This document shows, one piece after another, positions 56,475 through 64,000 of a DNA stretch of 64,000 nucleotides; the first letter of the stretch is position 1, and the number at the start of each line of letters is the position of its first letter. Position numbers and translations under genes: made by a program. This DNA is from Allorhodopirellula heiligendammensis. Lineage in GTDB: Bacteria; Planctomycetota; Planctomycetia; Pirellulales; Pirellulaceae. The stretch lies in assembly GCF_007860105.1 (NCBI RefSeq), contig NZ_SJPU01000001.1:248001-312000 (forward strand), read 5' to 3'. Below the pieces are notes generated by a model. The model had not been told where the DNA came from and searched no databases. It was given only the letters and a program-made list of their open reading frames with translations.

Positions 56475-56955
56475 TGGTTTGCCTTACTGCCCCAAAATGC
56501 GAATGTTTTTCGCTGCCCGCCCCGCAGGGTAAACGCGACTAATGAAAACGATAGCTGTATCCGAGGTGGCGTCAGCTTAGGCTACCCCAAACATAGACGC
56601 AACCATTTTCGGGGGGGGTGCGCCGCCGTCTGAGCCCTTCGTTCGATCCGGATGCGTTAGCAACATTGCAATGGAAGGTAGCAAGCCTTAAAATCGACAA
56701 ACTTATTTAAGCAAGTCACCCGTCCGCTGCCGCGTCAATCGCAGCGGCGAGCTAATTGACGAAATCAGCGAAGTGCTCGAGTTAGGCAGCCTAGACAGTT
56801 AATCGACATGCCGATTGCTGCCTTCGCTTTTTGATCGCCATTACCATTTACATTCACGAAAACTAACGTATCCTCTTCGGTCTTATCTGGCATCGACGTG
56901 TCCCCTGACACGACTTCTCTACCAATGCTATACGTCGCCCATTCGGAGGCAACCG
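56475..56955. other. Divergent intergenic region upstream of the exosortase
   Basis: 481 bases between the exosortase and the pseudo-protease genes. It includes a run of eight Gs (56611-56618) and an AT-rich segment around 56690-56710, a likely promoter area. A 70-codon minus-strand frame (56765-56977) is present but has no supporting evidence. Confidence 0.35.
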
Positions 56956-58134
56956 ATGAGACGATCGCGTTCAACATCTAAATCATCCTCGCGATTGATG
57001 GGAATTCAAAGACGTTGGCGGCAATCGAAATCGCTTTTACCGGGCCCCCTTGACGCCGGAGCGGATGCCCACGAATCATCGCAGTGGGTCGCGGGAATGC
57101 CTCTTCCGGTAAGTGACAGGCCCGTGGCCTTGAAAACCAAAAATAGAATTCAGGCTCGGCCGTATGCGGCAAGAAACTCAGGTCCAGGCTTCAGCCGGAC
57201 GGGCGCCGCGCCCAACAATCCTGGACGCCGAAGCGCACCCCAGACCTCTGTTCGCAAGTGGTTTCTAATCGGATTCAGCAGCGTTGCGATCGTTTCACTC
57301 CTAGTGCTAATGAGTCAACCATTGCCAGTCCCTTCCGATGAGGAAACATGGACCCAATCATCGGGCGACGTGGCCAGTGCACAAATACCACAGAACGCTC
57401 CTCCAGAATCGCCAGCAAAGCTGGTTCCTGAAGTCTCCCCGTTAATCGTCGAAAATGAGATCCCAGCAAATTTCCTGTTCTGGCCGGTGATCGAGACTGC
57501 GATTGGAAAGACGTCGGGAGGTCTGGTGTTCGCCGCTTACAAGCATGACCCTGACACACCGGTACTTTTAGGCAACCTAAGCAGACTCGGCCCTACGGGT
57601 GGCCTGGATAAACAAATCGATGCACTGGACGTGTTCGCTTCCTGGCATTCAGTCTCGCTTTTCGACCCTCTGACTCGGCGTGCCCGGGGAGTCTGCACGA
57701 GCCGCCCAAAGATCATCCCAGGTGCCCGCCCGTTTCCCGCCACCTCACCTCATGGAGATGTTTTTGCGATTGGCAATCTGCCGACGAAACGTCTCAATGC
57801 ATTGCCACTGGCGACGGAAAACCCGTCCGTGGATGACCAAGCTTGGGTCATTTTACCAGTCCAGGACCAGGGCTTCCGCGTGGTGTCGTGCCGTATCGCT
57901 GACTTCGACCATAACTGGATGAGCTTCGTTTTAGATGACACGGCCACACATAACCTGACCGGCAAGCTCCAATGGGCTGAACTCGCCGACGACAAAAGTC
58001 AACTTGATATCGGGGGTGCCCCGCTCGTGAATGCGGCAGCCGAAGTGATCGGCGTGGTCTCTGCACTGCGACACAATGACGATCGATGGACGGGCCAAGC
58101 GTCGTTGACGGCCTACTTCCAGGACTATCTCTAA
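56956..58134 (+). CDS. Membrane-anchored trypsin-like fold protein lacking catalytic residues
   Basis: 392 residues from ATG 56956, supported by GGAGGC at 56945-56950. A basic, Ser/Arg-rich cytoplasmic N-terminus (1-100) is followed by one membrane helix (102-119), a Pro-rich linker and a periplasmic domain (about 165-392). That domain looks like a degenerate trypsin-like peptidase: LLGNLSRLGPTGGL stands where a protease has the catalytic His segment, and DIGGAPLVNAAAEVIGVVSA (351-370) matches the DSGGPLVN.xGEVIGV Ser segment with Ile352 in place of Ser. It is therefore probably not a protease. It sits divergently beside the exosortase and upstream of the WbaP-type gene. Confidence 0.6.
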   Translation: MRRSRSTSKSSSRLMGIQRRWRQSKSLLPGPLDAGADAHESSQWVAGMPLPVSDRPVALKTKNRIQARPYAARNSGPGFSRTGAAPNNPGRRSAPQTSVRKWFLIGFSSVAIVSLLVLMSQPLPVPSDEETWTQSSGDVASAQIPQNAPPESPAKLVPEVSPLIVENEIPANFLFWPVIETAIGKTSGGLVFAAYKHDPDTPVLLGNLSRLGPTGGLDKQIDALDVFASWHSVSLFDPLTRRARGVCTSRPKIIPGARPFPATSPHGDVFAIGNLPTKRLNALPLATENPSVDDQAWVILPVQDQGFRVVSCRIADFDHNWMSFVLDDTATHNLTGKLQWAELADDKSQLDIGGAPLVNAAAEVIGVVSALRHNDDRWTGQASLTAYFQDYL

Positions 58135-58638
58135 GCCCGTAATCACCACCCCAATGCATTCCCCCCAGCCACCCACCCGTTCGCTGCCAGCGTTGGCCGC
58201 AGAGCAAACAAAACTCCTTCTCGATGCAAGGTTCCCCTGACCACTGCAGTCAAGCCTGACTTTTGAAGCGTCTAGACTCACAGCTAGCACGCATCAAAAA
58301 AAATCGCTGACAACCGTCTGAGCAGCAACACTAAAAGCTAGCAACGGGGAACTGCAGCCCCTAACAGCGGCAGCCGCGTGAGCCACTCTTTCCGGGTATT
58401 GATTGATCGTCGCAGGAACCTATCCTGAAGCCGCTTTAACGGCGGATCCTAGCCGGGCAGCTAGAAGCCTACTTCCTATTCACCGCACTGCTCGCGCTCA
58501 AATTCACGAAAATGATATCGCTTGTCGTTCCACGGCGAGCAATCACTTTCGCCACAGATTGAAAACGGCCCCACACGTTTGTCACTGAAGACAACCTGCC
58601 TCTTACCGTTACGACTCTCGTTGAAGGATAGCGATCTA
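58135..58638. other. Intergenic region before the WbaP-type gene
   Basis: 504 bases. The frame of the next gene is open back to 58522, but the upstream part has no family similarity and ATG 58639 has AAGGA before it. No RNA gene, hairpin-plus-T terminator or repeat was recognised. Confidence 0.4.
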
Positions 58639-60276
58639 ATGAGTACGACTACAGCCGAACAGTGGGGATACGCTGATCCATCATCAGTGGCCGCCTACCA
58701 GGCACCGGCTGTCGATGAGTCGGCCCGTGTTTCCGATGGATATCAACGAATCAGCACTGAAACCGCCCTGCGGATGGGGCGATTGCAAGCATGGTACGAC
58801 GTTCGGTCGTCACTACCCCTTGTCGTTGCAGACATGGCGATGGCAGCATCCGCCGCAGCACTGGCCGCCGCCGCGGGCCATTGGGCGGGGGAGTCTGTGC
58901 CTGCATGGTTCGTGCTTGGTGTGGTAGCGATGACGTTGCTGCTTCAACATTCGCAGTCGCTGTATCCCGCCTGTGGCACGACATACTCCATCGAATTTCG
59001 ACGAGTTCTGAAGTCTTGTTTCTTGGTATGCGCCGGAACAGCGATCGGATTGCTCTTCGCCGCCCACAGCTCCGCATTGCCCTGGACTTGTTGGATAGTA
59101 CTTTGCATCACTTTGACGCTATTGCTCAGCATTATTCGTCCCATCGTGCGGCGGCTACTCGCCACGAGCACCTGGTGGACACAGCCTGTGCTGGTGATTG
59201 GCAGCGGCGAGCGCGCCGCTCGCTTGTTTGACCGCCTTCAGCAAACCCGCAATGAAGGCTTGCGGCCCGTTGGCATTGTGTTCGACCAGCTCACTCACTG
59301 GACCAGTTCGCTGAAATCAGGGAACAGTATTCGGTCAACTTCGCACGCTCAAAACCAATGGCAAAATAGTGCGATGGCTAGAGCAATCGTCGATCGCGCG
59401 GGCAGCGACCAGAAGCTTCACATTGGGCCCATCTCGGCGCTTGAGGAAATTCTTGGTGACGCGAAAGCGTGCCGGGTTGTGGTTGCCGATGCCAACCGCC
59501 AAGACATGCGGTCATTCCAGAGCTTCCATGGCATTCCTCACGTCACCGTGCCTGTTCAATGGGACCATTATCCGACCGAGTCAGTACGAATTGTCGAGGC
59601 TGACGGCCAAATTGAAATGCATTGTCGCACGAATCTCACGTGCCCGCACGCACTGCTCGCCAAGCGGTGGATGGACCTGCTGTTGGTCGTGTCGACGTCC
59701 CCGATCTGGGTTCCGGTTATTCTACTGATTGGGCTGATGATCAGAGTCTTTGATCCAGGCCCTGTTTTTTATCGACAAATGAGAGTGGGGCGTTATCGCC
59801 AACCGTTTCTAGCTATCAAATTTCGCAGCATGGTGTGCGACGCTGATCAGAAACTCGCTGCATACCTCGACGCTCACCCCGAGTTAAGAGCGGAGTGGGC
59901 AGGTACCCACAAACTTAAAAATGATCCCCGCATCACACGTCTGGGTGCATTTTTACGCAAGACGAGTCTGGATGAACTTCCGCAGCTTTTGAATGTCCTG
60001 GTCGGCGAGATGAGCCTAGTAGGCCCGCGACCGATCATTGACTGCGGCGATTACGATCGCGAGTATATCGAGCAACACCCCAAGGTGTTCAGGATGTACC
60101 AAATGGTACGGCCTGGTATCACCGGTTTGTGGCAAGTAAGCGGTCGCAATGGCACCTCCTATCAGCAACGCATCCACTTCGATCGCATCTATTTACATAA
60201 CTGGACGCTCGGCATGGACATTTTCATTCTCTGGCGAACCATCAAAACGGCTATCTTCCGTGAAGGGGCTTGCTAG
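58639..60276 (+). CDS. Polyprenyl-phosphate sugar-1-phosphate transferase (WbaP/WcaJ-like)
   Basis: 545 residues. The N-terminal part has about four membrane helices (roughly 60-165). A CoA-binding-like Rossmann region with [17 protein letters not shown] follows. The C-terminal catalytic domain starts at a fifth hydrophobic segment (about 372-398) and shows [41 protein letters not shown] and EMSLVGPRP, the full signature of the bacterial sugar transferase family. It moves a hexose-1-phosphate from UDP-sugar to undecaprenyl phosphate and so starts the repeat unit. This is the initiating enzyme of the locus. Confidence 0.9.
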   Translation: MSTTTAEQWGYADPSSVAAYQAPAVDESARVSDGYQRISTETALRMGRLQAWYDVRSSLPLVVADMAMAASAAALAAAAGHWAGESVPAWFVLGVVAMTLLLQHSQSLYPACGTTYSIEFRRVLKSCFLVCAGTAIGLLFAAHSSALPWTCWIVLCITLTLLLSIIRPIVRRLLATSTWWTQPVLVIGSGERAARLFDRLQQTRNEGLRPVGIVFDQLTHWTSSLKSGNSIRSTSHAQNQWQNSAMARAIVDRAGSDQKLHIGPISALEEILGDAKACRVVVADANRQDMRSFQSFHGIPHVTVPVQWDHYPTESVRIVEADGQIEMHCRTNLTCPHALLAKRWMDLLLVVSTSPIWVPVILLIGLMIRVFDPGPVFYRQMRVGRYRQPFLAIKFRSMVCDADQKLAAYLDAHPELRAEWAGTHKLKNDPRITRLGAFLRKTSLDELPQLLNVLVGEMSLVGPRPIIDCGDYDREYIEQHPKVFRMYQMVRPGITGLWQVSGRNGTSYQQRIHFDRIYLHNWTLGMDIFILWRTIKTAIFREGAC

Positions 60277-60449
60277 GAGTTCCAGCTCATGATTTGGGAT
60301 TCGCATTCTCGTTGGCAGTTTCAACCTGAGGGTCTTCCATGAGACAGACTGAGTCTCGGCTCCCTAACAAAACTGCTCCTCCTGAAGTGCCTTAAGCACG
60401 GGGCGCTTGATCGCACTGGCTACCTGCGGAATCCTTCCAGAGAAATAGA

Positions 60450-61562
60450 ATGGCTCATCCGAAAAGACTTCTCATCACCGGCGGCGCCGGATTCATTGGT
60501 AGCAACCTTGTCCGCTTAGCGTTGTTGCAGGGCCACGAAGTCCTCAATATCGATTCTCTGACCTACGCAGGCAACGTCGGCTCACTCCGTGATGTCCAGA
60601 GCAACTCGCGATATCAGTTTGCGCGGATTGATATCACTGATGCGGAGTCGATTAATCAAACTTTACGAGACTACGCCCCCGATGCAGTCATGCATCTGGC
60701 AGCGGAGAGTCATGTCGATCGCAGTATCGACGGGCCAGGACAGTTCATCCAAACGAATGTCATTGGGACATTCAATTTGCTACAGGCCAGCCTGCAGCAC
60801 TACCGCAACTTGCCACCGGAGAATGCAGATCATTTTCGATTCCTGCACGTCTCGACCGATGAAGTCTACGGCAGTCTAGGGGAAAGCGGTTTGTTTACCG
60901 AAGCCTCCCCCTACGATCCTCATTCCCCTTATTCGGCCAGCAAAGCGTCTTCAGATCATCTCGCTCGAGCGTGGGCGGACACCTACGGCTTGCCCGTCCT
61001 GGTGACTAACTGCAGTAACAATTATGGCCCCTACCAGTTTCCGGAAAAGTTGATTCCGGTGGTGATCCTGAAGTGCCTGCGTGGAGAGCCGATCCCGGTC
61101 TACGGCCTCGGTGAAAACATTCGCGATTGGCTGTACGTCGAGGACCACTGCCAGGCACTCCTTGCCGTTGTTGAAAAAGGGCGACCAGGGCAGACTTACA
61201 ATATTGGCGGCAATAACGAGCTTCGGAATATCGATTTGGTGCGTTCATTATGCGAGATCATGGACGAACTCAAGCCAATGACGATGTGTGCCTCGCAAGT
61301 GGAGAGTGGCTCGGCGAGCGAGGCAAATTCAGGTTACTCGCAGCTCATCACGTTCGTCACCGATCGCCCCGGCCACGATGCCCGCTATGCGATCGACGCC
61401 AGAAAAATCAGCGAAGAGCTGAACTGGCAACCTCAACAGAACAAGCAATCTGGTTTCCGCAAAACGGTGCAGTGGTATCTCGATAACCAAGCGTGGTGGC
61501 AAGATATTTTATCAGGCGATTACCAACTTGATCGACTCGGCCGAGGGGCACGCAGCGCCTAG
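60450..61562 (+). CDS. rfbB: dTDP-glucose 4,6-dehydratase
   Basis: A 370-residue extended [17 protein letters not shown] binds [11 protein letters not shown] and YSASK carry the catalytic Thr/Asp/Glu and Tyr/Lys residues, and [12 protein letters not shown] is diagnostic of Rml[15 protein letters not shown] and the C-terminal [11 protein letters not shown] are also family hallmarks. It converts dTDP-glucose to dTDP-4-keto-6-deoxyglucose, the branch point to rhamnose and other deoxysugars. Slightly longer than E. coli RfbB (about 355-361) through an insertion near 285. AGAG precedes ATG 60450. rmlA follows in the same direction. Confidence 0.95.
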   Translation: MAHPKRLLITGGAGFIGSNLVRLALLQGHEVLNIDSLTYAGNVGSLRDVQSNSRYQFARIDITDAESINQTLRDYAPDAVMHLAAESHVDRSIDGPGQFIQTNVIGTFNLLQASLQHYRNLPPENADHFRFLHVSTDEVYGSLGESGLFTEASPYDPHSPYSASKASSDHLARAWADTYGLPVLVTNCSNNYGPYQFPEKLIPVVILKCLRGEPIPVYGLGENIRDWLYVEDHCQALLAVVEKGRPGQTYNIGGNNELRNIDLVRSLCEIMDELKPMTMCASQVESGSASEANSGYSQLITFVTDRPGHDARYAIDARKISEELNWQPQQNKQSGFRKTVQWYLDNQAWWQDILSGDYQLDRLGRGARSA

Positions 61563-61735
61563 CTCGTTTTCATCGATAGCTACCCAGGCGTCGACGAAAA
61601 TGGCTGAGTCAGCTTTCGTTTTCAATTTGGCGACGCCCATTACACCGTTGAGCCGAGCGACGATTTCTGCGCAACGCACGAGTCGGAACATCTCGCTGCT
61701 CGGCGATTCTTTCCCCCGCATTTGGTAATAAAAAA

Positions 61736-62653
61736 ATGCCCCTCTCAACTAGCAATCCGTCGCTCGCGACTCAGTCGGCCGCACCGAAGGGAATCATCTT
61801 GGCAGGGGGGTCGGGCAGTCGGCTCCATCCGATCACCCGTGCGGTGAGCAAGCAACTCCTGCCGATCTATGACAAGCCGATGATTTATTATCCGCTGTCC
61901 ACACTGATGCTCGCCGGGATTCGTGAAATCCTGTTAATTTCTACACCACACGATTTACCAGCATTCGAGCGTTTGCTGGGTGACGGCAGCCAATGGGGAA
62001 TCAAACTCACTTATGCTGAGCAGCCCCGGCCCGAAGGCCTCGCCCAGGCATTCATCATCGGGGCTGATTTTGTTGATGGTGAGCGAGTCGCTCTGGTACT
62101 CGGTGACAACATTTTCTACGGCCAGGGGTTCCGAAAAATTCTAGCCAATGCCTCGACAAGAAACTCGGGCGCGACGGTATTCGGATACCGTGTGTCCGAT
62201 CCCGAAAGATATGGTGTTGTGGATTTCGATGGGCAAGGGAAGGCTGTTTCGATTGAGGAGAAACCAGCTCAACCGAAGTCGAACTACGCCGTTCCTGGGC
62301 TGTACTTCTACGACAATGATGTGATCCAGATTGCTGCGAATCTCAAACCATCGCCACGCGGTGAATTGGAGATCACCGATATCAATCGCCACTACATGGA
62401 ACGTGGTGAACTGATCGTCGAGCTATTCTCCCGCGGCTTCGCTTGGCTGGACACGGGTACCAAGGACTCGCTGCTCGATGCATGCAACTTCGTCGCGGCA
62501 GTAGAAAAACGCCAAGGCCTTAAAATTGCTTGCCTCGAAGAAATTGCTTTTGAGCAAGGGTTCATCACTGGCAGTCAGCTGCGCACTCTCGCCGCCAGTT
62601 ATAAAAATGACTACGGCGACTACTTGATGCGATTGGCGGGCGCCGCTCCTTAG
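61736..62653 (+). CDS. rfbA: Glucose-1-phosphate thymidylyltransferase
   Basis: A 305-residue nucleotidyltransferase. [30 protein letters not shown] is the signature substrate-binding region, followed by [39 protein letters not shown] and GFAWLDTGT. It makes dTDP-glucose from dTTP and glucose-1-phosphate, feeding RfbB encoded just upstream. The N-terminal 14 residues before KGIIL are extra compared with E. coli RfbA. It is transcribed toward the minus-strand Fur-family gene, 37 bases away. No rfbC follows. Confidence 0.95.
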   Translation: MPLSTSNPSLATQSAAPKGIILAGGSGSRLHPITRAVSKQLLPIYDKPMIYYPLSTLMLAGIREILLISTPHDLPAFERLLGDGSQWGIKLTYAEQPRPEGLAQAFIIGADFVDGERVALVLGDNIFYGQGFRKILANASTRNSGATVFGYRVSDPERYGVVDFDGQGKAVSIEEKPAQPKSNYAVPGLYFYDNDVIQIAANLKPSPRGELEITDINRHYMERGELIVELFSRGFAWLDTGTKDSLLDACNFVAAVEKRQGLKIACLEEIAFEQGFITGSQLRTLAASYKNDYGDYLMRLAGAAP

Positions 62654-62690
62654 GACGCGAGGCCGCTTCGAACCCGTCAGTGGCCTTTAC

Positions 62691-63191
62691 TCAAACCAAA
62701 TCTTGTTTGCGTTTGGTGCGACGGCTGCCGGCACAGTCGCGGCAGATGCCGTGGACGATTAGACGGTGGCCGGTGACGCGGAAGCCGTGCTCGGCGGCGA
62801 CATTATCCCGGATGTCCATGAGCGATTCGCTACGGAACTCAATAAGTTTGCGGCAACGAGTGCAGTACAAATGGTCGTGCTCGGGGTAGCCGTAGTCCAG
62901 TTCGTAGACCGTGCGGCCGTCGAGCTGGAAACTATTGAGCAGGCCAGCATCGACAAATTCACGCAGGGATCGATACACCGTGGCCGGACTGACGTAATCC
63001 GAATTGCCTTTTCGGGGCAGCTTTTCGATCAGCTCATCGGCATCGAAATGGGCGTGCTGAGCAAAAATTGTCTCGACGAGAAACTTCCGTGGTTTCGTTT
63101 GACGCTGCCCTCGGCTCTGCAGGTATTCCTCAAACCGCTGCTGTGGGGTGAGGGCAACTTCGAGGCGTTCGAGAGATTCGGCGCTAGACAT
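62691..63191 (-). CDS. Fur-family transcriptional regulator
   Basis: A 166-residue protein. The winged-helix DNA-binding domain spans about 15-95 (QRQTKPRKFLVETIF, SPATVYRSLREFVDAGLL). Metal-binding features follow: YPEHDHLYCTRC, with its HxH and CxxC, and a C-terminal CRDC that supplies a second CxxC zinc site. Residues HAHFDADEL (about 46-54) match the Fur/PerR sensory region. It may be the iron regulator that acts at the feoAB box (1395-1407), but Zur and PerR paralogues cannot be separated by eye. Confidence 0.9.
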   Translation of the reverse strand: MSSAESLERLEVALTPQQRFEEYLQSRGQRQTKPRKFLVETIFAQHAHFDADELIEKLPRKGNSDYVSPATVYRSLREFVDAGLLNSFQLDGRTVYELDYGYPEHDHLYCTRCRKLIEFRSESLMDIRDNVAAEHGFRVTGHRLIVHGICRDCAGSRRTKRKQDLV

Positions 63192-63241
63192 AGGGAAACG
63201 TTACAGCAGATGCAGAAAAGATTGGTCACAGCGTAGGATAG

Positions 63242-63284
63242 CAAAAAAAAGGCCCGATGCCTCCGGGAAAGAAGCATCGAGCCT
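63242..63284 (-). terminator. Intrinsic terminator of the Q/M/P-rich gene
   Basis: On the minus strand AGGCTCGATGC pairs with GCATCGGGCCT (11 bp with one G-U), followed directly by a run of Ts (63243-63250 as As on the plus strand). It lies 40 bases past the stop of the gene at 63324. A strong, classical Rho-independent terminator. Confidence 0.8.
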
Positions 63285-63323
63285 AATTTGCATTCGTTTT
63301 TCGTGAATTTCCTCAGCAGACGT

Positions 63324-64000
63324 TTATTTGTCTGTGAAGTCGAGGAACCACCAACCGTCGTCCCATTCCAAGCTTACCTTACGCCATCCCAAGGGGACTT
63401 GCGGGTAGGGGTAGAATGGGCCAATGAATGGGAAAGCAGACGGGCTGTATTGTTGCGGATACGAAACTGCTGCGTAATTGCCGTTGGCGGCGTAACCCGG
63501 CCATGCGTAGTTGGGGAGGTTGGGCGAATCGTAGCGAGGAGCACCCGCCGGAGCGGCAGGAGCCATTGGCACCGGTTGCCCCATCATCGGAGCTCCGCTG
63601 GCATACTGTCCGCCCGCCGCACCTGGGTAGGTGTCCCCCGTAGGCCCGTGGTTGACGATGCTTCCAGGAACGACCCGTTCGCCGTTGATCACCTGGGGAC
63701 TACCGTAGCTGCCATAGGATGCTTGCTGAGCAGGCACGCCACGCTGCTGCATTTGAGCATGCATGGCTTGCATTTGCATTTGCTGTTGCCGCTGCATTTG
63801 AGCATGCATGGGCTGCGGTTGCATCGCATTGGCTGGCGGAAGTGGTTGCAATCCGCCGCTCGAAGCTGTCATCTGCGGCGAGTTGGTACGGTGCGTGGCT
63901 GTCATGGCCGGTGTCGTCCCACCAGCTGCATTACCAGAGGCTGTCACTTCGATGCGGTTCAGCACCCCACGCGCTCCCGGAGCATGCTCAGCGACCTTTT
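63324..64000 (-). CDS. Q/M/P-rich exported-type protein, C-terminal part (runs off right edge)
   Basis: The frame is open to the window edge, so the gene starts outside; GTG 63965 is only an internal codon or alternative start. The first visible residues, KVAEHAPGARGVLNRIEV, resemble the end of a BON domain (a periplasmic lipid-binding fold). Next comes a low-complexity stretch with MHAQMQ repeats and Gln/Met runs, then a Pro/Tyr/Gly-rich region and a conserved-looking end LGWRKVSLEWDDGWWFLDFTDK. Function unknown; a cell-envelope role is a guess from composition. Confidence 0.6.
   Translation of the reverse strand, partial: KVAEHAPGARGVLNRIEVTASGNAAGGTTPAMTATHRTNSPQMTASSGGLQPLPPANAMQPQPMHAQMQRQQQMQMQAMHAQMQQRGVPAQQASYGSYGSPQVINGERVVPGSIVNHGPTGDTYPGAAGGQYASGAPMMGQPVPMAPAAPAGAPRYDSPNLPNYAWPGYAANGNYAAVSYPQQYSPSAFPFIGPFYPYPQVPLGWRKVSLEWDDGWWFLDFTDK
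63746..63811. repeat. Direct repeat inside the Q/M-rich region
   Basis: A 21-base unit occurs identically at 63746-63766 and 63791-63811. It encodes MHAQMQ on the minus strand and reflects repeat expansion in a low-complexity stretch. Confidence 0.7.

Noticed and set aside
56765-56977. Minus-strand 70-codon frame upstream of the pseudo-protease
   Set aside because: Protein-like composition, but no domain, no clear ribosome-binding site, and it overlaps the start of the better supported plus-strand gene.
61512-61748. Minus-strand 78-codon frame between rfbB and rfbA
   Set aside because: It overlaps both genes in antisense, has no recognisable family, and a competing frame exists on the other strand.
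63746-63811. Possible CRISPR-like repeat
   Set aside because: Only two copies, lying in frame in a Gln/Met-rich coding region; this is protein repeat expansion.

Overview
The window looks like chromosome of a marine planctomycete close to Rhodopirellula. Several lineage markers support this: a DUF1587/1592-type planctomycete cytochrome next to a DUF1552 Tat protein, a secreted DUF1080 sugar-hydrolase-fold protein, a large surface protein with the N-terminal LEPR-XLL-like motif (here LESRRLLAG), and an exosortase/PEP-CTERM system. Many genes start with GTG or TTG. No rRNA, tRNA, CRISPR array, phage or insertion sequence was recognised.

Layout. 1-4.6 kb: the 5' part of a Glu/Leu dehydrogenase (minus), a Nudix hydrolase (minus), feoA-feoB behind a near-perfect Fur box, and a secreted DUF1080 protein. 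5-12.4 kb: a two-gene unit of a long flotillin-like SPFH protein and a 1775-residue AAA+ ATPase. 12.6-36.3 kb: a long plus-strand polysaccharide block. It holds an RmlD-like reductase, the exosortase-associated protein EpsI, a Wzy/ligase-like membrane protein, a Wzm/Wzt-type ABC exporter, a MurB-like oxidoreductase, an acetyltransferase, two polysaccharide pyruvyl transferase-family proteins, two sulfotransferases and about ten glycosyltransferases, many joined by ATGA/GTGA overlaps. 36.4-40.6 kb: the DUF1592/DUF1552 pair. 40.8-44.1 kb: the LEPR-XLL/G8/PKD protein (minus). 44.4-62.7 kb: a second polysaccharide block with a small membrane protein plus a second Wzy/ligase-like protein, a PEP-CTERM protein, a WecG/TagA transferase, a giant TPR protein, a Wzz/BY-kinase, the exosortase, a membrane-anchored protein resembling a dead trypsin-like protease, a WbaP-type initiating transferase, and rmlB and rmlA. 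62.7-64 kb: a Fur-family regulator and the 3' part of a Q/M/P-rich protein.

How it fits together (inference). WbaP starts a lipid-linked glycan with a sugar phosphate. WecG and the glycosyltransferases extend it, RmlA/RmlB and perhaps the RmlD-like protein supply a dTDP-deoxysugar, and sulfotransferases, pyruvyl transferases and the acetyltransferase decorate it. The product would be a polyanionic exopolysaccharide. Chain assembly could use the Wzm/Wzt exporter, a Wzy route with the BY-kinase as co-polymerase, or both; no Wzx flippase or Wza outer-membrane channel is visible. The exosortase, EpsI and PEP-CTERM protein sit among these genes, as expected if sorted proteins are delivered together with, or attached to, the polysaccharide. 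The main candidates for less-described biology are the flotillin/giant-ATPase pair, the pseudo-protease beside the exosortase, and the MurB-like enzyme inside an AT-richer exporter island.
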